Assembly: GCA_903834675.1 (NCBI GenBank)
Contig: CAILKC010000402.1
Span: 1 to 7,306, forward strand
Direction of reading: 5' to 3'
Source of the DNA: an uncultured Victivallales bacterium
GTDB lineage: Bacteria > Verrucomicrobiota > Lentisphaeria > Oligosphaerales > JAFGRS01
DNA: 7,306 bases
Notes under the pieces: generated by a model
Seen by the model: the letters and a program-made list of their open reading frames with translations, nothing else
Told to the model about the DNA's origin: nothing
Database searches by the model: none
Position numbers and translations under genes: made by a program
Shown here: positions 1 through 6,389 of the stretch, one piece after another
Position numbering within the stretch: the first letter of the stretch is position 1
How the letters are laid out: the number at the start of each line of letters is the position of its first letter

Positions 1-180
1 CAACCCAAAATACATCAGCCAGCCTCGGAATGTCTAGCAAAGGGCGCTGATTCCTGCCCAGCAGGCAGGCTGAACAACTCGCGATTTGTGAAAGTGCAGT
101 TGTATCCATATGAAGACCAGACCTCACCTCTCTGAAGGTAACCCCATAGCAACCTGAACGCCCGAGTTGGGGGCGGGTTT

Positions 181-540
181 CTACCAGGTTGGCGGTGCTG
201 CCAGGAGGGTAACCCTTCCCTGGGTTCCGGTGGGAGCGAAGAGCCGGGTGAGGTCCTCGCTGACCCCGGCCAGGAAGCGGTAGAAGGCGCGGGTCTGCCA
301 GTCTTGGAAGCGTCCCCTGAGCCAGAGCCTGACATAGACGGTCTGGCCGTCGCGGTGCAGGAAGCCATCGGCTCGGGTGAGTTGCCTGAGCATGACATGG
401 TCGTTGCGGTGGTTGCCGTAGAGGGGCCGGAAGTGGCTGGGGCGAGAAGCTCCACACACCCATGGTTGCCGCGGGTGCATCCACGAGTCGTCCGGCATTC
501 CTGGCACATACTCCCTGCGGATCGTGGGACCGGAATGCCA
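181..540 (-). pseudogene. C-terminal remnant of a transposase-like or unknown protein
   Basis: An open frame on the minus strand ends at a TAG (183-181) and runs back to a TGA at 543-541. Its codons are rich in G/C at third positions and its protein is well formed over the last 70 residues, with segments such as NDHVMLRQL, GQTVYVRLWLRGRF and FYRFLAGVSEDL. This layout (leucine-rich helix, two short beta strands, a helix, then a final strand near RVTLLAA) recalls the tails found after the catalytic domain of some transposase-like proteins; that is a recollection of shape, not a database match. The residues before the first starts (GTG 507, ATG 498) still look coding up to the TGA, which suggests the N-terminal part has been lost. 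It lies downstream of and in the same direction as the HTH gene. An intact small protein starting at 498 or 507 cannot be excluded. Confidence 0.45.
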
Positions 541-598
541 TCAGCCGGGACATACGAGTATCCTGTTGCGCTGAGGGACAGCAGGACGTGAGAAGACG

Positions 599-982
599 CT
601 ATCCGCGCTCGCGGAGGATCTTGAACCGGGCAAACTCCAAGACTTCATGGCGGGACTCTGGCGAGAGCTGGTCCAGCAGGATCTGTAGTTGGCGGGCGTT
701 GGACCCATCGTCCCGACGTGCCGTGGAACCGTCACCCGCGGTCTCTCTTTCGTCCAAGACTCCGGCTTCGGCCGCCAGTGTCAGCAGCGCCCGCTTCGCG
801 TAGAGGCCGGGACTACGGCGGTGGTGTAGCCAGGCGGAGACCGTCTGGCGCGCCACCCTGCAGCGGGTGGCGATGTCGAGCTGACTCAGGTACATGCGCT
901 TCTGGATGCGCTGCACCAGAGCCGCCCAGTCGGCCTCCCGCCTCGCGTCGGCCCCGTGTCCTTGGCGGGTGTCGGACCCCAT
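599..982 (-). CDS. XRE/Cro-CI-type helix-turn-helix regulator
   Basis: Small DNA-binding protein, 127 aa from ATG 982. The helix-turn-helix is visible at about residues 24-50: LSQLDIATRC is the first helix, VARQTVSAWLHHR the recognition helix, followed by a helix reading LYAKRALLTLAAEAG. This is the Cro/CI (XRE) arrangement. The C-terminus, LLDQLSPESRHEVLEFARF, forms an amphipathic helix of a kind common at the ends of small regulators and antitoxins and may dimerise. ATG 982 is chosen because GGGAG lies 9 nt upstream. Alternatives in frame are ATG 1075 and GTG 1081 (158 and 160 aa); they add a hydrophilic, probably disordered segment and have only a weak upstream site. The gene is divergent from the dynamin cluster, and the operator-like array at 1077-1128 lies at its 5' side, so self-repression and control of the cluster are inferred. 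No toxin-like partner is visible beside it. Confidence 0.8.
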   Translation of the reverse strand: MGSDTRQGHGADARREADWAALVQRIQKRMYLSQLDIATRCRVARQTVSAWLHHRRSPGLYAKRALLTLAAEAGVLDERETAGDGSTARRDDGSNARQLQILLDQLSPESRHEVLEFARFKILRERG

Positions 983-1074
983 GAACGCATGCTCCCGGTC
1001 TGTCGGCAGGCTGCTCCGCTCGATCTGGGTTGGGGAAGGAGCATCACCCGATTCGACATTCGCCCCCGCATCCA

Positions 1075-1103
1075 TTGACACAACTCGCTGTGTCTCGTAT
1101 GTT
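1075..1103 (+). promoter_or_regulatory. Candidate sigma70-like promoter facing the dynamin cluster
   Basis: A perfect -35 hexamer TTGACA (1075-1080) is followed after 17 bases by TATGTT (1098-1103), which matches four of six bases of TATAAT including the key TA-T positions. Transcription would start near 1110 and run right, towards the 115-aa gene and the GTPase. It is the best promoter match I noticed in the gene-free region; nothing comparable was seen just upstream of the GTPase itself. The hexamers are interleaved with the GTGTC/GACAC half-sites, as expected for a repressed promoter. Confidence 0.55.
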
Positions 1104-1128
1104 CCATTAGGTGTCTCTGACGCGACAC
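1077..1128. promoter_or_regulatory. Symmetric four-half-site operator array
   Basis: Four 5-bp half-sites occur as GACAC (1077-1081), GTGTC (1090-1094), GTGTC (1111-1115) and GACAC (1124-1128), with spacers of exactly 8, 16 and 8 bases, so the array is symmetric about 1102.5. The left pair extends to GACACA-N6-TGTGTC. The two inner sites extend to GTGTCTC and start 21 bp apart, two helical turns, which puts them on the same DNA face. The array covers the -35 element, flanks the -10 element and reaches past the likely start of transcription. The most likely ligand is the HTH protein encoded next door; that is inference from position. Confidence 0.55.
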
Positions 1129-1302
1129 GGAGGGGCGCTTTGGAGCAGAGGGAATGCAGCGCAGAGCGTTCAGACGGATGGGGAAGCGGGGAATAAGCGG
1201 ACGCCGCCGAGAAATATCTGCATGCGCCATAGCTCAGGGCCTAAGATCTGGCGACCTGGTACGGATATAGGGTGGTGTAAGGCTTCGTCGGACAGTTCAG
1301 GC

Positions 1303-1330
1303 CCGCCACCAACTCACCTGCGGTGGGCGG
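1303..1330 (+). other. Hairpin in the leader next to a ribosome binding site
   Basis: CCGCCACC (1303-1310) can pair with GGTGGGCGG (1322-1330) with one bulged base and an 11-base loop. The Shine-Dalgarno sequence of the following gene (GAGGGG, 1332-1337) starts two bases after the hairpin. A structure this close could affect ribosome loading, but GC-rich DNA forms such stems by chance and no alternative pairing or switch is evident. The rest of the leader, 1129-1302, shows no gene, tRNA or repeat that I can support. Confidence 0.25.
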
Positions 1331-1345
1331 TGAGGGGAAACCCCA

Positions 1346-1693
1346 ATGGTCGACTCCGTATCCGGGGCAAGGCGCAGTTGCGTCGGGGCTCCATCATTCC
1401 TCTCTCGTCTGGGCCTGTTCGGACGTCCCGAGTGCGACTCCGACGTCAGCCGCAAGGATCTGCAAGCCATCCGCAGGCTGGTGCGCTCCCTGCCTCTCAT
1501 CTCAGGCCCGATACTCTCGGTGTCAAGGGCCGAAGACGACCAACGCCCCAACGGCTGCGAGGCGGCCGAGGTCTTCGCGGTCATGACCGGCGCCACGCAG
1601 GCGCCGCTTTGTGGCCGGGGAGAGTGCCTGATCGTTGTCAGGCAGGAAGATGGACAGATGACTCTCGCTGAGCGGCAGCATTGGGTGTCGTGA
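1346..1693 (+). CDS. Small uncharacterised protein, 115 aa
   Basis: A complete small gene in the gap before the GTPase. ATG 1346 is the first start after an in-frame TGA at 1331-1333 and has GAGGGG eight bases upstream, which fixes the start well. Third codon positions are mostly G or C. The N-terminal 35 residues look loosely ordered. From about residue 36 the protein looks folded: a helix reading KDLQAIRRLVRSLP, a strand GPILSV, then a beta-rich C-terminus with EVFAVMTG, a Gly-rich turn PLCGRGECLIVV, a hairpin around QEDGQMTL, and a final HWVS. A G-rGe...V-r-dG-W/M-L...WVS ending is typical of short hypothetical proteins of a cystatin/NTF2-like look, but I do not recognise a named family. 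No signal peptide or membrane segment is visible. It lies 84 bases upstream of the GTPase on the same strand and is probably co-transcribed, so it may be an accessory or sensor of the cluster (inference). Confidence 0.65.
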   Translation: MVDSVSGARRSCVGAPSFLSRLGLFGRPECDSDVSRKDLQAIRRLVRSLPLISGPILSVSRAEDDQRPNGCEAAEVFAVMTGATQAPLCGRGECLIVVRQEDGQMTLAERQHWVS

Positions 1694-1777
1694 TGGTGGC
1701 GCATGCGTGAAGCCATAAGTAACCAAGTCTGAGAGCCTTTCTGTGTAACTGGCACGATACTGCGAAAGGATTCGGCG

Positions 1778-4228
1778 ATGGATGATCCTGCGGTGACGAC
1801 CGGCAAATCCCCTGACCTGCGGTTGCCGCCCTCGGCGGCCGGTGCTGTTAAGATTCAGCTCATTAGGGAGGTTCAGAAGGAACTGCTCTCGCAGATTTCC
1901 GCCTTTGGCAGCGCCATCGGCAAGCTGCAGGAAGTGAGCGGTGGGGAACAGAAAGAGAGACTTGGTAAACTCGCGATGGCAGCGGAGGATGAGCGCCTGA
2001 AAGTCGGCGAACTGCGTATGGTCTTGGCGTTCGTCGGTGTCATGAAGGCCGGCAAGTCCACGACCATCAACGCCATCGTGGGCGCCGAAGTGCTTCCAAA
2101 CCGCACTGGAGCCATGACCACATTGCCGACTCTCGTCACCCACACAGAGGGGCAACGTGATCCTGTCCTACGATTCACCAAACCCAAGCCGTTCAACCAG
2201 GCGATCGAAAAGATCCGCAAGGCGCTGCACGAGGATGGCGCCATGGAGCGCCTGGCGGATTCTGTGTCCGAAAAGGCCGCCCGCCGCCTTCATGAAGGGC
2301 GCCTAACGGCCGTAGAGGCCAAGTACGAGGGTGCCGCCAAGATCTGCGAGTTCATGGAGTACATCAACGACATCGTACGCATCTGCCGGGATCTGGAGCT
2401 TGAAAACCCGCTTGATGCCTGCAGCAGTATCGCCGACTTCCCTGAGATCGAGGTCGAGTTTGCCTACCTGAAAGACCGCGTCAGGGGCGGGATTGGACGC
2501 CTTTCGCTGCTCGACACACCAGGCCCGAACGAGGCCAGCCAAACGGCCTGTATTAAGGGGGTCGTCAAAGAGCAACTTGCCAAGGCTTCGGCTCTCGTCT
2601 GTGTCGTTGACCCTTTCCAAGCCGAGAGCGAAGCACAGGAGGAGCTACGTGGCTGGATCCGAGAGGCGCAGGAGAATGAAGGAGGGGTGCCCCTGTTTGT
2701 GCTGGTCAATAAGCTCGACCAGCTTCAGAGCAAGGATCGGAGCCATGAGTTCTTTGTGAGCAAGGCACGGCGGATCTTCCCAGACTACGAGACTGATACA
2801 GGGCGAAGACATACTGTTGGGGGCCGAGCATTCGGTATCGCCGCGGCCGATGCATACCTCAGTAACCGTGTCTCGCGTGCGCTGGCGACGCATGGCGGGT
2901 TGCCCGTCGGCGAGGACTGGGTTCAAGACTTCCTCAATGCGGCATACGGGTGTGACGCCTCTGAGGCCGTCAGCAGATCCGCTGAGGAGCTCGGGAAGCG
3001 CAGTGCATCTCTGTGGGAGCGCTCGCGCATGGCCGAGCCGATGGAGTCCGTCGTTGCCCATTCCGTGAGGCGCGCCGCGCCGCTCTGCCTCGGGCAAGCC
3101 ACAAAGAACATATTCTTCCAGGTGGGTAAGTTGAGTAACATGGCGAGGATCCCACTCAAGGCCATGGAACTCGAGCTTGCTAATATAGAGAGCGTACTCG
3201 CGGAACTTGACAAGGGTCTCCAGGACCTGGACAAAGCCAGGACGCATGTCGATAAACGTAGGGAAGAAACAGTTCGTGAAGTCCAGTGGAAGCTCGAAGC
3301 CTGCCTCGATGAATTGACGAAGACGGCCGGGGCGACCCTGGAGAATATCGCATCGAAGGAGCAGAAGACGCAGCTAGACAGAATGGAAAAGGACGGCAGA
3401 AAGGAGGAAGGTGAACGCTTGGGCAGGGTCTACGGGCCATTGGCTTCATTTGCGTGGTTCCTCGCGCGGCCGCCCAAGGAGGGAGATGGCCAAAGCAATA
3501 TCGTGAAGTTGCTCAGCAGCAAAGACCCCATCGAGTTCCCTTCCGAAGAGGTGGCCGTGACGTTCCTGAAGACGACGCGCGAAGCTATTGAAAAGGCGAT
3601 TACGGAGGAGATTACCGGTACGCTGGCGGGTATGAAGACGGCGGTGTCTGGTGCTCAGGCTGCGCTGAAGATGGCAGTTGAGGGCACCGTTGCCCCCGCT
3701 GTGGAGAGCATGCAAAGGTGCCTAAAGAAGCAGTTCGATATTAACGTCAGCGTTCCTGAGCTTATGCTCCCGCGGATAACTATGGATATCGACCTGGCCA
3801 AGTGCGGGACGGTGAGTGCCAAGACCACGACCAGTTCCTATCACGAGAGGCGATGGTACTCTCTATGGCTGTGGAAGCACGAGGAGACGTATCACACCAC
3901 GAAATACAGCATCGATCCGGAGAAGGTCCAGGAAGACATCGTCCGGGTGATCGAAGAGCGTGTTGACGCCGCGGGGAAACTAGTCCATGCTTACCTTGAC
4001 GGCGAGCTCCGCAAGAGCATCGACTCTTTTTTCGGTGATATCCACGGCGTCTTCGACAACATCAGGGGCGCCGTGGTGGATGCAAGACGTATCCGCAACG
4101 AGAGTCGCGAGAAACAGGAAGCCGCGAAGGTCGCCCTAACTGCCATATGCGCGGACGTCGATCGCCTGGTGAAACGTGCGGAAGAGCAGCGCCGACGAAC
4201 TGAGAACGACGACTGGCCGGATCGGTGA
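1778..4228 (+). CDS. Dynamin-like GTPase (CrfC/YjdA-type bacterial dynamin)
   Basis: Large GTPase, 816 aa, with the full set of nucleotide-binding motifs: G1 GVMKAGKST (residues 87-95), a Thr-rich switch I segment TTLPTLVTH (114-122), G3 DTPG (246-249) and G4 NKLD (311-314). The insert between G2 and G3 is long (about 125 residues), as in bacterial dynamin-like proteins. After the G domain (about 75-370) the protein is helical: a long charged coiled-coil stretch at about 455-540, helices at 590-660, an aromatic patch RRWYSLWLWKHEETY (691-705), and a last coiled coil at about 755-810. There is no transmembrane helix, so it is likely cytosolic and peripheral to membranes. Length and the block VLPNRTGAMTTLPT resemble E. 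coli CrfC/YjdA (742 aa), a dynamin-like protein reported to bind the sliding clamp and later described as RdcA, acting with YjcZ/RdcB on a diguanylate cyclase. The start at ATG 1778 has AAGGA seven bases upstream. It is followed after 115 bases, with no terminator, by its probable partner gene. Confidence 0.92.
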   Translation: MDDPAVTTGKSPDLRLPPSAAGAVKIQLIREVQKELLSQISAFGSAIGKLQEVSGGEQKERLGKLAMAAEDERLKVGELRMVLAFVGVMKAGKSTTINAIVGAEVLPNRTGAMTTLPTLVTHTEGQRDPVLRFTKPKPFNQAIEKIRKALHEDGAMERLADSVSEKAARRLHEGRLTAVEAKYEGAAKICEFMEYINDIVRICRDLELENPLDACSSIADFPEIEVEFAYLKDRVRGGIGRLSLLDTPGPNEASQTACIKGVVKEQLAKASALVCVVDPFQAESEAQEELRGWIREAQENEGGVPLFVLVNKLDQLQSKDRSHEFFVSKARRIFPDYETDTGRRHTVGGRAFGIAAADAYLSNRVSRALATHGGLPVGEDWVQDFLNAAYGCDASEAVSRSAEELGKRSASLWERSRMAEPMESVVAHSVRRAAPLCLGQATKNIFFQVGKLSNMARIPLKAMELELANIESVLAELDKGLQDLDKARTHVDKRREETVREVQWKLEACLDELTKTAGATLENIASKEQKTQLDRMEKDGRKEEGERLGRVYGPLASFAWFLARPPKEGDGQSNIVKLLSSKDPIEFPSEEVAVTFLKTTREAIEKAITEEITGTLAGMKTAVSGAQAALKMAVEGTVAPAVESMQRCLKKQFDINVSVPELMLPRITMDIDLAKCGTVSAKTTTSSYHERRWYSLWLWKHEETYHTTKYSIDPEKVQEDIVRVIEERVDAAGKLVHAYLDGELRKSIDSFFGDIHGVFDNIRGAVVDARRIRNESREKQEAAKVALTAICADVDRLVKRAEEQRRRTENDDWPDR

Positions 4229-4343
4229 GTGCTCGTGCGACTGCTGGTCGGGACGGTAGCGACGACGGCACGAACCCTATGGCTCGGGCAGTGGGGCGGC
4301 AGGGGATTCGGGTAAGTGGTGCAGGTGTCAGGAGTGGTGAGCC

Positions 4344-5279
4344 ATGACCGGAAACGCTGTGCAGGTTGTGTTCTGCACCAAGATCCATACCATTCTGCGG
4401 GAACTGGAGAACGTCCCGCACCTGAAGGAGAAGGCTCTGCTCGATCTGGTCAATGGCCTTGAAGTGAGCCGTGACCTGATCACCTACAAGCGCGATCAGG
4501 GGTTGTGGTCACGCATGATCGGTGCTTTGGACGGTTCAAATCGCCGTCGTGAGATCATCATCCAAGAGCAAACACAGGGCTCCCTCGAGACTTTGACTGA
4601 CTGGATGCTGGAATTGACCCGTGAAGCCAGGTTTTCCCAAGAGGTGCTGACCAAGGTGGCGGACAAGCTGAGGGAGACACGCTGCGATCTGGCTGCGCTC
4701 GGCAAAGCGATCGTCGATAACCGGAGTGCTATAGCGGCGCTGGATAAGCGACTGGCCGAGGTCGGGCGACGCATGGACTGCGAATTGGAGGACGTGCGTT
4801 CACGTGTGGAGCGTGTCGAAGATCACCAGGCCATCCAGTTGGTGACGGAGCGCTGGGAGAGTGGTCGTCTGTTTGCCGGTTATCCTGCGCTTGTTCAGGG
4901 TGCTTTTGCGGTCGACGACATCCTGCGCGGCAGCCTGGGACGCCGGGTACATGCAGACGCCGAATTGCGGGGCTTTCTCCATGACCGGGTGGTCAATATC
5001 CTGCGACGGCAAGAATCTATCGGCCAACGCAATGGTTCGCTGGAGCGGGTATGGCTGCCCACGGTCACCTGTTGCGACCAGGTTAGGCGTGAGGTGGCAG
5101 CGTTCGGCCTGGAAGCCGGTGACATGGCCCCGTTGCATCGCACTCTTGCCGCCGCCGTGTCAACCGGCGAAGCCCCCGACTGGTTGGAGCGAGCGCAGAT
5201 AGGGGATGGCATGCCGGTCTTCTACGACTGCTCGGATCTCGTCGAAGATCTGATGCGCGAAACGTCTTCGATGAACTGA
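4344..5279 (+). CDS. Coiled-coil partner protein, YjcZ/RdcB-like
   Basis: Soluble, mostly helical protein of 311 aa without signal peptide or membrane segment. Residues 12-48 form charged helices. A block at 52-95 (GLWSRMIGALDG, then RRREIIIQEQTQGSLETL and WMLELT) resembles the conserved part of E. coli YjcZ (RdcB, about 292 aa), the product of the gene next to the dynamin-like gene yjdA. Residues 97-168 give a heptad-like coiled coil with hydrophobic spacing (LTKVADKLRETRCDLAALG, LDKRLAEVGRRM, VRSRVERVED). The C-terminal half (170-311) is a separate, probably globular helical region with a TCC pair at 242-244. ATG 4344 has GGAG nine bases upstream. Position directly after the GTPase and 33 bases before the patatin gene supports a partner role linking the two, perhaps by coiled-coil contact; this is inference. 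The RdcB assignment rests on remembered sequence pattern, length and context, and needs a profile search. Confidence 0.8.
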   Translation: MTGNAVQVVFCTKIHTILRELENVPHLKEKALLDLVNGLEVSRDLITYKRDQGLWSRMIGALDGSNRRREIIIQEQTQGSLETLTDWMLELTREARFSQEVLTKVADKLRETRCDLAALGKAIVDNRSAIAALDKRLAEVGRRMDCELEDVRSRVERVEDHQAIQLVTERWESGRLFAGYPALVQGAFAVDDILRGSLGRRVHADAELRGFLHDRVVNILRRQESIGQRNGSLERVWLPTVTCCDQVRREVAAFGLEAGDMAPLHRTLAAAVSTGEAPDWLERAQIGDGMPVFYDCSDLVEDLMRETSSMN

Positions 5280-5312
5280 CAGGCGGAAGGCGAGATAGGA
5301 GTTGTGGGGGGC

Positions 5313-6389
5313 ATGGACACCGCGAGACGCACGAAGCTAGGCCTGGTCCTGTCGGGGGGTGGAGCCAAGGGTGCTTACGAAGTGGGCGTGCTGAAAGCTC
5401 TGGCCCGTTGCGGATGTTGCCCGGAAGTGGTGGCCGGTGCCAGCATCGGCGCGGTTAATGGCGCGGTCGTTGCCTCGTCGCCGGACCTCTTGACTGCGGC
5501 GACCTCGCTGGAGACTCTCTGGAATGGGGTGACGACCGACTCGGTCTTGAAACTGAAACCCGAGACGGCCCCAGCGCATTACCTTGCTCTGGTTGGGCTC
5601 AATCTCCTAGTCCGCACCTACTTCGCGACGCCGATGCTGACTCTCAGTGCCCTGATCTCCAGCATTCCGCAGATCCGCGATCTATTCTCCGACGACGACA
5701 GACGCTACATCAGTATGCTCGACCACAGCCCAATCGAGGCTCTGGTCGAAAAGGCGGTCGACCTAGAGCGGCTGCTCTCTCCCGGAGCACTCGATTTCTA
5801 TGTCTCCGTCTACCCCGCCTCGAAAGCCGGCGGACTTGTGGGGCTTGCCAAGGACGTGGTTCGATATGCAGTAAGCCGAGACAAATCGGAGTTCTTTCGT
5901 CTGAAAGACGTCCCGCGTGACACTGCCGCCAAGTTGATTCTGGCCAGTGCGGCCATCCCCTTTGCGTTCAAGCCGATGGAGTACCAAGGCAGGAGGTTCT
6001 ACGACGGTGGCATGGGGGACCGTGTCAAAGCTCAAGGGAACACACCGGTCGAGCCGCTGGTCAAGGCGGGATGCACACACGCGATTGTTGTTATCATCGG
6101 CAACGGAGTACCGTGGGACCGTTATGAATGGCCGGACCTCACGGTGCTGGAGATCCGGCCCAGCAAGGTGATCGACGGGATGCTTGACTTCGATCCTGCG
6201 CGTATCCGAGCCCTGATCGCCCTGGGCGAACAGGACGCTACACGTTCGCTGGCCCGGTTCGCCAAGGCCTCGGCCGAAGTCCAGGGACTCATGCGGGCGC
6301 ACCAGGGACTGGAGCGAGCCATCGCAGATCTGGAGCGGCGTGACCCCGACTATGACGACATCGTGCGCGCGATCCGGAACGGCGGATGA
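5313..6389 (+). CDS. Patatin-like phospholipase
   Basis: Lipid acyl hydrolase of the patatin family, 358 aa, with a Ser-Asp dyad. Visible motifs are the oxyanion loop GGGAKG (residues 15-20), the nucleophile elbow GASIG (42-46, Ser44), the family block ASAAIPFAFKP (211-221) and the catalytic Asp in DGG (231-233). All key residues are present, so the enzyme should be active on phospholipid or acyl esters. No signal peptide, beta-barrel domain or transmembrane helix is seen, so it should act from the cytosol on the inner leaflet. The insert at about 80-125 (LVGLNLLVRTYF and neighbours) is hydrophobic and may form a lid or membrane contact. ATG 5313 has AGGAG 11 bases upstream; GTG 5304 in the same frame is possible but lies only two bases after that site. 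It is the third gene of the trio. Bacterial patatins serve in lipid turnover, in type-secreted toxins and as CBASS effectors (CapV), but no nucleotide cyclase is present here. Confidence 0.93.
   Translation: MDTARRTKLGLVLSGGGAKGAYEVGVLKALARCGCCPEVVAGASIGAVNGAVVASSPDLLTAATSLETLWNGVTTDSVLKLKPETAPAHYLALVGLNLLVRTYFATPMLTLSALISSIPQIRDLFSDDDRRYISMLDHSPIEALVEKAVDLERLLSPGALDFYVSVYPASKAGGLVGLAKDVVRYAVSRDKSEFFRLKDVPRDTAAKLILASAAIPFAFKPMEYQGRRFYDGGMGDRVKAQGNTPVEPLVKAGCTHAIVVIIGNGVPWDRYEWPDLTVLEIRPSKVIDGMLDFDPARIRALIALGEQDATRSLARFAKASAEVQGLMRAHQGLERAIADLERRDPDYDDIVRAIRNGG

Noticed and set aside
53..69. Hairpin CCTGCC-N5-GGCAGG near the left edge
   Set aside because: Perfect six-base stem but no T-run on either strand and no gene ending beside it, so it cannot be called a terminator.
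159..180. Stem CGCCC/GGGCG followed by TTT, just beyond the end of the left remnant
   Set aside because: The T-run is three bases and on the plus strand, where no gene ends; on the minus strand there is no T-run.
1224..1300. tRNA-like start GCGCCATAGCTCAG with a GTTCAGG further on
   Set aside because: The 3' acceptor strand complementary to GCGCCAT is absent and no proper T-arm or anticodon arm is spaced correctly.
1111..1671. Long plus-strand frame of 186 codons starting with GTG inside the operator array
   Set aside because: Its product is Arg/Pro/Gly-rich without order, and the overlapping frame at 1346-1693 has a ribosome binding site and proper codon bias.
1733..1761. A local promoter for the GTPase with GATACT as -10
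   Set aside because: No acceptable -35 element lies 16-18 bases upstream; the promoter at 1075 is far better.
1814..1831. Possible sliding-clamp-binding motif DLRLPP near the GTPase N-terminus, since CrfC is reported to bind the clamp
   Set aside because: The conserved Gln is missing, and such short matches are common by chance.
1523..2155. Minus-strand frame of 210 codons across the start of the GTPase gene
   Set aside because: It is the antisense of the small gene and of the GTPase G domain, whose motifs are unmistakable.
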